Assembly: GCA_031262625.1 (NCBI GenBank)
Contig: JAISHJ010000007.1
Span: 1 to 64,000 of the forward strand
Reading direction: 5' to 3'
DNA length: 64,000 bases
Source: Ruminococcus sp.
GTDB lineage: Bacteria > Bacillota > Clostridia > Oscillospirales > Ruminococcaceae
The position numbers were made by a program, and so were the translations under genes. Positions 24,780 to 33,548 of this stretch are shown one piece after another. The notes below the pieces were generated by a model, which worked only from the letters and a program-made list of their open reading frames with translations, searched no databases and was not told the DNA's origin. Within the stretch, counting starts at the first letter, position 1. Each line of letters starts with the position of its first letter.

Positions 24780-26879
24780 CTAAAGAGCAATTTTAACGGA
24801 ATTTTTCCCGGTAAGTTCAGCCGTACGTTCGTCAGGCTGACCCATACCAACATAGAGTACAGGAGTACCTTCGTTTACATGGTTACCGGAATCGTCAACG
24901 ACTGTGAACTGCTTAGCTTTTATGCTCATGTTTACGATAACCTGCTCTCCGGCGGGAACAGAAACACGCTTGAAAGCCGCAAGGCGCGGATTTTTCGGCG
25001 CATCTTTACTGCCTTCATTTTGCAGATAAACTTGTACAACATCTTCTGTGTCACATTTGCCGGTGTTCACTACAACCGCTTCTACCTTAGCATCTCCGTT
25101 GTCCTGTAAGCTTGCAGAAGCAGATTTTACCGAAACATCGCCGTATGTCAAGCCGTAACCGAACGGATAGAGCGGCTTAAAGTCGATGTAACGATAGGTT
25201 CTGCCCTTCATGTCATAATCTGTAAATTCAGGCATCTTCGGAAGGTCGTCATTGTGATAGAAGGTAACCGAAAGCTTGCCGGAGGGGGAAACTTTGCCGA
25301 ACAGAATGTCAGCAACGGTTTCGCCGCCCTGTCCGCCGGGATACCAAGCGTGAAGAATAGCCTTTGCGGAATCGTTAACCTCTTCAAGGTCGATGGAACT
25401 GCCCGCCATAAGTACTACAACAACAGGCTTGCCCTCTGCCATAACAGCTTTCATCATTCTGCGCTGACTCCCCGGGAGGAGGAGGTCGAGTTTGTCGCCT
25501 GAAGCCGCAGAGTTACCGGTGTCGCCCTGTTCGCCCTCGAGGCTTTCATCCAAGCCTACGACCATGATAACGAGGTCAGAATGAGCCGCCACGGTGCGTG
25601 CTTCGGAGATACGGTCGTCGTTGTTTCCGAGACCTTCAACGCGATCACCGTTAAGTTTAGAACCTTCGGAATAGAGTACCTTAGCATCTTTGCCTACATA
25701 GTTTCTGATACCTTCAAGTACGCTGATATATTGTGATGAATAGCCGTGATAGTTACCGATGAGAGCCGCTCTGCTGTAAGCGTTAGGTCCGATTACGCCG
25801 ATTGACTTGTATTTGTTAATGTCGAGAGGAAGAATCCCGTCATTTTTAAGGAGCACGCAAGACTTTTCAGCTGCTCTCTTAGCGAGTGCCAAGTGCTTGT
25901 CACACTCAACAACACTGTAATCAATGCTGTCAAATTCGCTTCCGTCACCCATAATTCCGAGGAGATAGCGAGTGGTGAAAAGCCGCTCAGCGGCAGTACG
26001 AATCTGCTCTTCTGTAACGAGACCGTCGTTGTAAGCTTTGAAAATATGAACGTAAGTATTACCGCAGTTAAGGTCACAGCCGTTCTTGATAGCAAGAGCA
26101 GCAGACTCCTCAACAGAGTTTGTTACCATGTGGTTAGTATGGAAGTCTTGAATAGCCCAGCAGTCAGATACAAAATGTCCTTTAAATTTCCATTTTCCGC
26201 GAAGAATATCTACCATAAGAACGGAATGTCCGCAGCACGGCTCGCCGTTTGTGCGGTTATAAGCGCCCATTACCGATTCAACATCTGCTTCGGTTACGAG
26301 TGCTTCAAATGCCGGAAGGTAAGTTTCTTCCATGTCCTTAATTGAAGCTTTCGCATCAAATTCATGACGAAGTGCTTCAGGACCTGAGTGTACAGCATAG
26401 TGTTTAGCACAAGCCGCCGCCTTCATTACAGGACCGTCGCCTTGAAGTCCGTGTACAAAAGCTTTTCCGAGTTCGGCGGTGAGGTAAGGGTCTTCACCGT
26501 ATGTCTCGTGACCGCGCCCCCAGCGAGGGTCACGGAAGATGTTAATATTCGGTGTCCAGAAAGTTAAGCCTTTGTAAATGTCGCGATCGCCGCGTGCGGA
26601 GAATTCGTTGTACTTCGCCCTTCCTTCTGTAGCTACGATGTCGGCGATTTCGTCCATCATTTCAGGGTCGAAAGCAGCCGCCATGCCTACTGCCTGCGGG
26701 AAAACGGTAGCAATACCGGCACGTGCAACACCGTGGAGGGCTTCCGACCACCAGTTGTAGGCGGGTACACCGAGACGTTCGATTTCCGGCGCGTCATAAC
26801 GAAGCTGTGAACAAGCTTCTTCTGTAGTCATCTGTGCGACGAGGGCTTTTGCCTTTTCTATTGCTGTTTTACGTTCCAT
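24780..26879 (-). CDS. glycoside hydrolase family 3 beta-glucosidase/xylosidase
   Basis: 699 residues, intracellular (no signal peptide). The GH3 N-terminal TIM barrel has the NWWSEALHGVARAG and TFWTPNINIFRDPRWGRGHETYGEDPYL motifs, and the nucleophile Asp in GHFVSDCWAI (about residue 240). The second alpha/beta domain (about 340-560) and an FnIII-like domain (about 600-690) follow. The WSEALHG and RDPRWGR patterns are common in beta-xylosidase-type GH3 enzymes, but substrate cannot be fixed by eye. It is downstream of the ABC importer (27087-30493) and probably cleaves the imported oligosaccharide. The 207-bp gap before it (26880-27086) contains two CCGCCGCCGATT repeats and no gene. Confidence 0.93.
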   Translation of the reverse strand: MERKTAIEKAKALVAQMTTEEACSQLRYDAPEIERLGVPAYNWWSEALHGVARAGIATVFPQAVGMAAAFDPEMMDEIADIVATEGRAKYNEFSARGDRDIYKGLTFWTPNINIFRDPRWGRGHETYGEDPYLTAELGKAFVHGLQGDGPVMKAAACAKHYAVHSGPEALRHEFDAKASIKDMEETYLPAFEALVTEADVESVMGAYNRTNGEPCCGHSVLMVDILRGKWKFKGHFVSDCWAIQDFHTNHMVTNSVEESAALAIKNGCDLNCGNTYVHIFKAYNDGLVTEEQIRTAAERLFTTRYLLGIMGDGSEFDSIDYSVVECDKHLALAKRAAEKSCVLLKNDGILPLDINKYKSIGVIGPNAYSRAALIGNYHGYSSQYISVLEGIRNYVGKDAKVLYSEGSKLNGDRVEGLGNNDDRISEARTVAAHSDLVIMVVGLDESLEGEQGDTGNSAASGDKLDLLLPGSQRRMMKAVMAEGKPVVVVLMAGSSIDLEEVNDSAKAILHAWYPGGQGGETVADILFGKVSPSGKLSVTFYHNDDLPKMPEFTDYDMKGRTYRYIDFKPLYPFGYGLTYGDVSVKSASASLQDNGDAKVEAVVVNTGKCDTEDVVQVYLQNEGSKDAPKNPRLAAFKRVSVPAGEQVIVNMSIKAKQFTVVDDSGNHVNEGTPVLYVGMGQPDERTAELTGKNSVKIAL

Positions 26880-27086
26880 TTAGATTACTCCTTGCAAAAT
26901 GTGGAAAAAAAGATTTTTACTATTGCAGAAATGACGCGAAACCGCGCCATTTCATTTTGTATTAGATTTTCATAGGGTTTGGTCCGTAGCCGAAGGTTTT
27001 CACCAACAGTTGCGACAACAAATTGTCTGCCGCCGCCGATTCGTACCACCGCCGCCGATTGCACACCCTTGTCGGATTCTGCCCAC

Positions 27087-27938
27087 TTATCCCTTTACGC
27101 CGCCGAGAGCAACGCCCGCGATGATGTATTTGGAGAGGAGGAAATATACCACAAAGAGGGGGAGAACGGTGAGTGAAAGACCAAGGTAAACTGCGCCGTA
27201 CTCGGTTTTGTAGATATCGCCTTTAAGTAAGCTAACCATGATAGGCATGGTGTAGTTGCTGTTGTTGGTAAGAAGGATAAGAGGAAGGAAGAGGGCGTTC
27301 CAGTTACCTACAAAGGAGAAGATTGCCTGTGTCGCCATAGCCGGCTTCATTATAGGGAGTACTATACGGTTGAAGGTCGAGAACTCACGCGAACCGTCAA
27401 TACGAGCGGCTTCGAGAAGGTCCATCGGAAGGTTTGCAACCATGTACTGCCGCATGAAGAAGACCGTTGCGGGGGCAGCCATTGCGGGGAGAATGAGCGC
27501 TAAGAAATTGTTTACCATACCGATTTGATACATAAACTGATAAAAACCGATAGAAGTAACCTGTGCGGGGATCATCATTACGCCCATGATAATCGAGAAG
27601 AATGCACCTCTCGCTCTCCAGTTATACGCAACGAGCGCATACGCTGTGAGGGTTGAGAAGTAGATATTCAGAGCAGTTGCTCCGATTGAGATAATCATCG
27701 AGTTTACGAAACCTTGGAACGGATTAAACGTCTTGCCGGTATAAACATCAAAGTTATTTAATAAGTCAGTTCCGGGTATGAGTGTAACAGCACTCTGTTG
27801 AATTTCGTAAGTCGAACGCGTTGCGTTTATAAACATTATGAGGAACGGGAAGATAGAGAGAATGGTAAGTAAGATACAAAGTGTATAAGCGAAGATTTTG
27901 AAAGCAATACTTCCGTTGCGCGAACTTACTTTAGTCAC
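27087..27938 (-). CDS. carbohydrate ABC transporter permease (MalG family)
   Basis: 283 residues with six membrane segments. The EAA loop is visible (LLEAARIDGSREFSTFNRIVLPIMKPA, about 175-200), as is the C-terminal ...GVALGGVKG end. It forms the inner-membrane channel with the upstream permease, whose stop it overlaps by 4 bp. No ATPase gene is present, so it likely relies on a shared MsmX/MsmK-type ATPase. Confidence 0.93.
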   Translation of the reverse strand: MTKVSSRNGSIAFKIFAYTLCILLTILSIFPFLIMFINATRSTYEIQQSAVTLIPGTDLLNNFDVYTGKTFNPFQGFVNSMIISIGATALNIYFSTLTAYALVAYNWRARGAFFSIIMGVMMIPAQVTSIGFYQFMYQIGMVNNFLALILPAMAAPATVFFMRQYMVANLPMDLLEAARIDGSREFSTFNRIVLPIMKPAMATQAIFSFVGNWNALFLPLILLTNNSNYTMPIMVSLLKGDIYKTEYGAVYLGLSLTVLPLFVVYFLLSKYIIAGVALGGVKG

Positions 27939-28921
27939 AGCAGACCCCTCCCCCCGGCAGTTTTATCGGCAAGCGCCTGTGCCTTGCGGTTTTGTTTCAT
28001 CATCTTGTTTTGAGCGACTTCATCCTTATCGCGCATGAGCCAGAAGAGGAGCAGTGATGCTAAAACTATGATAACGAACATTATCATACTTGCAGCAGAA
28101 GCTCGTCCGTACATATAGCTTCCGGCAAATGCTTGGTTATAGATGAACAGCGAAGCGGTAGTAGTTGAACCCGCAGGACCGCCGTTTAAGTACAGTCTCG
28201 GGATATCGAACATATTAAGACCGCCGATGAGGCTTGTTACGAGAGTGTATATGAGGATTGTTCTGATGTTCGGGAGTGTTATACCGAAGAATTGCTGGAA
28301 GGTATTTGCACCATCAATATCGGCAGCTTCAAAAATATCGGGGGAGATACCCAAAACGCCGGAGATAAGGATTAGCATTGTATAGCCGTACCACATCCAG
28401 AATTGGATAAATGCAACGATAACTTGTGAAACGGTTTTGTCAATGATAAAGTTAATCGGACTGTCAACAAAGCCGAATCTAACGATTAAATCGTTAACCG
28501 GTCCCATCGGATAACCGAAGAAGGTGGAGAAGAGGATAGCGATGGTAGCAGCGGTTATGATGTTGGGCATATAGAAGATGACCTTGAAGAAACCTTGCCC
28601 TTTGAGTTTCGTACGTCTTGTAGTAAACCACGCGGTGAGTAAGAGTGCAAGTAATATCTGAGGGATGAAGTTCATCATCCATATCCAAAGGGTATTACCA
28701 ATGGATTGTTGGAAACTCTTGTTAGTTAGGATTGTTATGTAGTTCTGGAACGGGTTGTCCAGAGAAGTCCACATTGCGGTATCGAGACCCTTAGCGCCCA
28801 TGAAACCGATTACCATCGTGTAAAGGGTCGGGTACAGGGAAAACAGCAAGAAAGCTACAACAAACGGAATACTGAACATATAACCGTATTTGGCATAGCT
28901 TAAGCGTTTCCTGCGTTTCAT
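27935..28921 (-). CDS. carbohydrate ABC transporter permease (MalF family)
   Basis: 328 residues with six membrane segments and an EAA loop (IFEAADIDGANTFQQFFGITLPNIRTI, about 205-230). The basic N terminus (KRRKRLSYAKYG) is family-like. It partners the MalG-type protein encoded next and receives sugar from the lipoprotein encoded upstream. The 147-bp gap before it contains a strong stem-loop typical after highly expressed binding-protein genes. Confidence 0.93.
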   Translation of the reverse strand: MKRRKRLSYAKYGYMFSIPFVVAFLLFSLYPTLYTMVIGFMGAKGLDTAMWTSLDNPFQNYITILTNKSFQQSIGNTLWIWMMNFIPQILLALLLTAWFTTRRTKLKGQGFFKVIFYMPNIITAATIAILFSTFFGYPMGPVNDLIVRFGFVDSPINFIIDKTVSQVIVAFIQFWMWYGYTMLILISGVLGISPDIFEAADIDGANTFQQFFGITLPNIRTILIYTLVTSLIGGLNMFDIPRLYLNGGPAGSTTTASLFIYNQAFAGSYMYGRASAASMIMFVIIVLASLLLFWLMRDKDEVAQNKMMKQNRKAQALADKTAGGRGLL

Positions 28922-29012
28922 CTTATCGCTCCCTCCGAGTACGTAAACAGAATTTAACTGTGATTATAAACCTTTAAGTTATGATTGGCTGTTACGATTT
29001 TTTAAAGTAAGC

Positions 29013-29051
29013 GCGGGGATAGCATCACAGGTGCTGTGCCGCTATCCCCGC
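29013..29051 (-). other. stem-loop after the solute-binding protein gene
   Basis: GCGGGGATAGC (29013-29023) pairs with GCTATCCCCGC (29041-29051), with an inner CAG/CTG stem. Hairpins at this position commonly protect binding-protein mRNA and reduce expression of the downstream permeases. There is no U-tract directly after it. Confidence 0.7.
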
Positions 29052-29068
29052 TGCTACACTTTGCGGTT

Positions 29069-30493
29069 TTATTCTACTATAACGTCGAGGTTGTCAGCAA
29101 CTTGTTGCTTGAACCATGCGATTGCATCGTCAATAGTAGCAGTACCGGAAGTATACTGACGAACTGCATCACGATAGTAACCGTTGATGGTTTCATCGTA
29201 TTGGGTGAGGTTAGAACCGTTAGCGAATTGGTTAGCAGGTACGAATATGTCGAACATATTCTGACCGCCGAGGAATTCCATATCGCCGTTGGACTTGGAC
29301 ATTACAGTACCGGAAGCAACTGTATCCTTAGTACCAACTGTGCCGGCAACCATAGTACCGTTAGCCCAGTAATACTGGAGACCTGTATCGGAAGTATCAA
29401 GAGTAACCCACTCAATGAAGTCGCCGATAGCTTCCTTGTTAGGAGATGTAGCGGAAGCGAGGAGCCATGTGCCGCCCCAGAAGAAGCCGCCTGTAGGTTC
29501 GCATACACGCCAGTCGCCGTAAGTGCCTTCGCCCGGTGCAGTACCGCCGCAGTTAGGAGCGATTGTGTAGTTGATGAGCCAAGCAGGTCCGAAGTAACCG
29601 AAGATAGGTTGAGCACCAACGCCCTTCATATCGCCCATCCAAGCTTCGTTCCAGTCTTGAGTATCATTGTGGTAGCCGCCTTCCATGAGTTTCATGGAAA
29701 GATCGAAGAATTCGCGGCGTTCAGGAGAGATTGTGAGTTTGCCGTCAACGATCCAGCCTGTGGAGGAGGAGTTCTCGATCGGGTGCCAGATGTCGCCGTC
29801 GCCGGAAACTATGCCGTAGCCCTTAGCCTTGAGTTCAGCAGCAGCTTCGAAGAACTTATCCCAACCGGGACCGATTTTGCTTCCGATTGTAGCAGCATCA
29901 TCAGTTCCCCATGTGTCGATAGCGAGGGAAGATCTGTAGATGAACGCGCCGCCTGTTGCTTGGTAACCGAGACCAACAACGTCGCCTGCGGGGTTAGAAC
30001 CTATATCAACTGTGTATTGAGCAATATCGCCTGCGGTGATAAGAGCATCAACATCAATACCGAGATCCTTATAAGGAGCAGCGTAGGAGGACATATCGCC
30101 CTTTGTATACTTGATGATGAAAGCTGCTTCTGCGCAGTAGAGGTCGGGAGCAGTTGTGCCGCCGGTAGCGAGTGCTTGGTCAAGAGCGGGCTGATAAGCG
30201 CCGTCTGTAGTAGCGATGATGGTTGTGTTGAGTTCGTACTTTTCAGCGCGGTCCGGATATACTTCAAAATACTTTGTGAACATATCGGGAACTTCTACTG
30301 TGAAGGACATGATATTGAGGACAGTTTTGCCGTCTGCTGAAGGAGCAGGAGCATCAGGTGTAGCAGGAGCATCAGCTGCAGGAGCATCACCGGAAGGTGC
30401 GGGAGTTGTTGTTGCTGCATCGCCGCCTGTACAAGCTGCTAAAGAAGCGATCATAGCAACAGACAACACGGCTGTAAGAATTCTTTTTTTCAT
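29069..30493 (-). CDS. carbohydrate ABC transporter solute-binding lipoprotein
   Basis: 474 residues. A lipoprotein signal with lipobox SLAAC (Cys about 21) precedes a Pro/Ala/Asp-rich linker (about 25-55) and a family-1 extracellular solute-binding domain with aromatic-rich C-terminal half (GGFFWGGTWLLASATSPNKEAIGDFIEWV, about 330-360). It captures an oligosaccharide outside the cell and delivers it to the two downstream permeases. AGGAGG lies 5 nt upstream of the ATG. A long leader with palindromes suggests regulation by substrate. The sugar is not known; the GH3 enzyme in the cluster suggests a beta-linked oligosaccharide. Confidence 0.93.
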   Translation of the reverse strand: MKKRILTAVLSVAMIASLAACTGGDAATTTPAPSGDAPAADAPATPDAPAPSADGKTVLNIMSFTVEVPDMFTKYFEVYPDRAEKYELNTTIIATTDGAYQPALDQALATGGTTAPDLYCAEAAFIIKYTKGDMSSYAAPYKDLGIDVDALITAGDIAQYTVDIGSNPAGDVVGLGYQATGGAFIYRSSLAIDTWGTDDAATIGSKIGPGWDKFFEAAAELKAKGYGIVSGDGDIWHPIENSSSTGWIVDGKLTISPERREFFDLSMKLMEGGYHNDTQDWNEAWMGDMKGVGAQPIFGYFGPAWLINYTIAPNCGGTAPGEGTYGDWRVCEPTGGFFWGGTWLLASATSPNKEAIGDFIEWVTLDTSDTGLQYYWANGTMVAGTVGTKDTVASGTVMSKSNGDMEFLGGQNMFDIFVPANQFANGSNLTQYDETINGYYRDAVRQYTSGTATIDDAIAWFKQQVADNLDVIVE

Positions 30494-30526
30494 TGAAACC
30501 TCCTAAAATTATGGGGTATACAAATT

Positions 30527-30603
30527 TTTAGTTAACTAAACCTATTAATTAACCATTATTTAGATAATACTCCGTATGAACTAAACCTATTAAACAGTTC
30601 ATA
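30527..30603. promoter_or_regulatory. operator-like palindromes upstream of the sugar importer operon
   Basis: A perfect 14-bp palindrome TTTAGTTAACTAAA (30527-30540) is followed by an inverted repeat TATGAACT (30575-30582) / AGTTCATA (30596-30603). AACTAAACCTATTAA occurs twice, at 30534 and 30579, 45 bp apart. This looks like a pair of sites for one regulator. The remaining leader (30604-30812) shows no ORF. Confidence 0.55.
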
Positions 30604-30818
30604 CATGGGTACAGTCTACAAAAATAATATTCGGTGCGATATAATATGTAATTTTGCTCGCTTAAAATATTGCACCGCAAAATCCGGTGATACGTTTACT
30701 TTACACACCGGAAATGCCGGAAAATTATGTTATTTTCTAAAACCGTAAAAACGATTAAATAAATTTCACACTGGCGGCACATCAATTTCACAAGGCTCAC
30801 ACCTTCTGCATTGACTAT

Positions 30819-30847
30819 ATTGTAACAGATGAAAATGCTATTGTCAA
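30819..30847 (-). promoter_or_regulatory. promoter of the sugar importer operon
   Basis: TTGACA (30842-30847), 17-bp spacer, TACAAT (30819-30824) on the minus strand. Transcription would start near 30812, leaving a leader of about 320 nt containing the palindromes. A nearer promoter cannot be excluded. Confidence 0.7.
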
Positions 30848-30929
30848 TACTTTCACAAAAAATTTACAAATAGAATAAAAGGGGAGGTACTTTTTTGTGC
30901 AGTATGACAAGAGAAATCGCAAATTTGGC

Positions 30930-30958
30930 TTGACAAAGAGATAATTATAATGTATAAT
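30930..30958 (+). promoter_or_regulatory. promoter of aconitase
   Basis: TTGACA (30930-30935), 17-bp spacer, TATAAT (30953-30958): perfect consensus, 31 bp before the ATG. Confidence 0.9.
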
Positions 30959-30989
30959 AGAAGGGAAATTAATGATAAGGGTGAGATAG

Positions 30990-32927
30990 ATGGGACTTAG
31001 TCTTGCTGAGAAGATACTTAAGACACATATAACCGACGGAGAATTTGTAAAGGGAACTGAAATCGGGATAAGGATTGACCAGACGCTGACACAGGACGCG
31101 ACAGGTACGATGGCGTACTTAGAATTTGAAGCGATGGGGATTCCGAGAGTAAAGACGGAGCGTTCTGTCGCGTATGTGGACCACAATACGCTCCAGAGCG
31201 GGTTTGAGAATGCCGACGATCACCTTTTTATAGGCTCTGCGGCGAAGAAATTCGGTGTTTATTATTCGAGACCCGGAAACGGGATATGCCATCAGGTTCA
31301 CCTTGAGCGGTTCGGTATTCCGGGGAAGACGCTTTTAGGCTCTGACAGCCATACGCCGACCGGCGGCGGTATAGGAATGATAGCTATAGGCGCGGGCGGA
31401 CTTGACGTTGCGGTTGCAATGGGCGGCGGCGCTTACTATATAACCTACCCGAAGATAGTTAATGTAAAGCTTTCCGGGAAACTTAGGAGCTGGGTTTCGG
31501 CGAAGGATGTTATCCTTGAGGTTTTACGCCGCCTTACCGTTAAGGGCGGGGTAGGAAAGATTATAGAGTATACCGGCGAGGGAGTGAAGACACTTTCCGT
31601 TCCGGAGCGGGCTACAATTACCAACATGGGCGCAGAACTCGGCGCAACGACGAGTATATTCCCTTCGGATGAGATTACGCTCGACTTCCTCAAAAAAGAA
31701 AACCGCGCCGAAGTCTGGACAGAACTGAAAGCGGATGAAGATGCTGTTTATGACGAGACGATAGAAATAAATCTGTCGGAGCTTGTACCGCTTTCGGCTT
31801 GCCCTCATTCGCCCGATAATATAAAGTCAGCCGAAGAAATAGGTAAAATTAAGATAAATCAGGTTTGCATAGGTTCTTGCACGAATTCTTCGCTCCTTGA
31901 TATGATGAAGGTTGCGTACATTCTTAAGGGAAAGACTGTAAACCCTGACGTGCAGCTGTCGATTGCGCCCGGCTCGAAACAGGTGCTTGAAATGCTTGCG
32001 AAAAACGGACTTCTTGCCGATATGATTGATGCGGGAGCAAGAATTCTTGAAAGTGCCTGCGGACCGTGTATAGGTATGGGGCAGTCGCCGAATTCGGCAG
32101 GCGTGTCTCTACGCACATTTAACAGAAATTTCCTTGGGCGTTCCGGCACAAAAGACGGACAGATATATCTTGTATCGCCGGAGACAGCGGCTCTCTCAGC
32201 AATTAACGGTTATTTCTCCGACCCGAGAGAGTTAGGGGATATGCCGGAATTTAAGCTTCCCGAAAAGTTTGATATAAACGATAATATGGTAACTTTGCCG
32301 GCAAATGAAGCGGACTCCGCCGATGTTGAAATCCTCCGCGGACCGAATATTAAGCCTTACCCGAAGACCGCACCCCTTGCGGAGACAATTTCCGCGAAGG
32401 TCAGCCTTAAAGTAGGGGATAATATCACTACGGACCATATTATGCCGGCAGGAGCGAAAATATTACCCCTCCGCTCAAATATTCCGGAAATTTCAAAGCA
32501 CTGTTTTGTTGTATGCGACGATAAATTCCCCGAACGCGCTAAGACTTTGGGTGAGAGTATAATTGTCGGCGGAGCCAACTACGGACAGGGTTCGAGCCGC
32601 GAACACGCAGCGCTTGCGCCGCTCTATCTCGGTGTAAAGGCAGTAATAGTCAAGAGTTTTGCGCGTATTCACAGAGCAAACCTTATAAATGCCGGGATAC
32701 TGCCACTCGAATTTGCGGATGAAACGGCTTTCGATAAAATATCAGAGGGAGATGTTCTCGAACTCCCGAATATAGCGGAAGAAATAAAGTCAGGGAAGTC
32801 CGAATTCAACCTTGTTAATAAAACAACAGACGAGCAGTTTACCGTAAAGTGCGAACTGTCAATCCGTAATCGTGAGATTATGCTTGCAGGCGGTCTGCTT
32901 GACTACACGAGAGAGAAACTTGCGTAA
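30990..32927 (+). CDS. acn: aconitate hydratase
   Basis: 645 residues, the short monomeric aconitase type common in Clostridia. The three [4Fe-4S] ligands are visible as Cys297 (GSCTNSS) and Cys357/Cys360 (CGPCIG). Substrate-binding motifs include LGSDSHTPTGGGIG and the C-terminal swivel domain has YGQGSSREHAAL. It interconverts citrate and isocitrate. Isocitrate dehydrogenase follows two genes later, so the pair supplies 2-oxoglutarate, probably for glutamate synthesis. No citrate synthase is in the window. ATG is preceded by AAGGGTGAG. Confidence 0.95.
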   Translation: MGLSLAEKILKTHITDGEFVKGTEIGIRIDQTLTQDATGTMAYLEFEAMGIPRVKTERSVAYVDHNTLQSGFENADDHLFIGSAAKKFGVYYSRPGNGICHQVHLERFGIPGKTLLGSDSHTPTGGGIGMIAIGAGGLDVAVAMGGGAYYITYPKIVNVKLSGKLRSWVSAKDVILEVLRRLTVKGGVGKIIEYTGEGVKTLSVPERATITNMGAELGATTSIFPSDEITLDFLKKENRAEVWTELKADEDAVYDETIEINLSELVPLSACPHSPDNIKSAEEIGKIKINQVCIGSCTNSSLLDMMKVAYILKGKTVNPDVQLSIAPGSKQVLEMLAKNGLLADMIDAGARILESACGPCIGMGQSPNSAGVSLRTFNRNFLGRSGTKDGQIYLVSPETAALSAINGYFSDPRELGDMPEFKLPEKFDINDNMVTLPANEADSADVEILRGPNIKPYPKTAPLAETISAKVSLKVGDNITTDHIMPAGAKILPLRSNIPEISKHCFVVCDDKFPERAKTLGESIIVGGANYGQGSSREHAALAPLYLGVKAVIVKSFARIHRANLINAGILPLEFADETAFDKISEGDVLELPNIAEEIKSGKSEFNLVNKTTDEQFTVKCELSIRNREIMLAGGLLDYTREKLA

Positions 32928-33015
32928 GCGGACGGCTAATACAGAGGAAACTTGCGTAAGTGTGACGGTTAACTTTGAAGAAGCTTACGAAAAATTTGTT
33001 AATGCAGAGTAATTG
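32915..33015 (+). repeat. tandem copies of the aconitase 3' end
   Basis: GAAACTTGCGTAAG, which contains the last codons and stop of aconitase, starts at 32915 and recurs at 32947 (32-bp period) with a shared GACGG-TAA tail. A third degraded copy (AATGCAGAGTAATTGCGATAA) begins near 33001. It looks like local tandem duplication followed by decay. Confidence 0.65.
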
Positions 33016-33026
33016 CGATAAAAATT

Positions 33027-33548
33027 ATGGATGAAAACGACAAAATCAGCTTTTGCGGCATGGACTGCGGAGCGTGCGCGATTCGCGAAAGCGTTAACTG
33101 CGAAGGCTGTAAGGCAATGGATACCCCTTATTGGGACGGCATCTGCGAAATAAAAAACTGCGCGGCAGTTATGGGCGTGTCGGATTGCTCGTACTGTAAA
33201 AAATCCCCTTGCGAAATTATCCTCGACATTTCCCTCGACCCGGAAACAGGGGATGACGGCGAACGTCTCGAAAACCTCAGGCTCAGAAAAGATGCAAGAG
33301 AAGAGCGTAGCCTCCGAAATTTTCGCAGATGTGTCCTCGGCGGAACGTGCGGAATTACAGCCGGACTGCTTCTTGCAGGGATAGCCGGGGGAGGGCTTAA
33401 TTGGTTTTACGCCCTCGGCGGAGGAGACTACAGGCTTATTCCGGCTTCGACAGACAGCATATGGATATATGTTATTATAGGCGCAGTATTCGGAACATTT
33501 ATTCCGATAATAATTGAAATATTAAAGAGGTACAATAAAAATGGCTAA
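33027..33548 (+). CDS. DUF3795 protein with C-terminal membrane segments
   Basis: 173 residues. The Cys-rich N-terminal half (SFCGMDCGACAIRESVNCEGC..., CEIKNC, DCSYCKKSPC) is the DUF3795 pattern, likely a metal- or cluster-binding module. Two hydrophobic segments (about 108-130 and 145-168) would anchor it in the membrane, an unusual addition for this small family. Its stop overlaps the isocitrate dehydrogenase start by 8 bp, so it is transcribed and translated with the TCA genes. Function unknown. Confidence 0.75.
   Translation: MDENDKISFCGMDCGACAIRESVNCEGCKAMDTPYWDGICEIKNCAAVMGVSDCSYCKKSPCEIILDISLDPETGDDGERLENLRLRKDAREERSLRNFRRCVLGGTCGITAGLLLAGIAGGGLNWFYALGGGDYRLIPASTDSIWIYVIIGAVFGTFIPIIIEILKRYNKNG

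Noticed and set aside
29036..30340. 434-codon open frame on the plus strand opposite the solute-binding protein
   Set aside because: It is fully antisense to a well-supported lipoprotein gene, has no ribosome-binding site and no protein-like composition; the long frame comes from codon bias.
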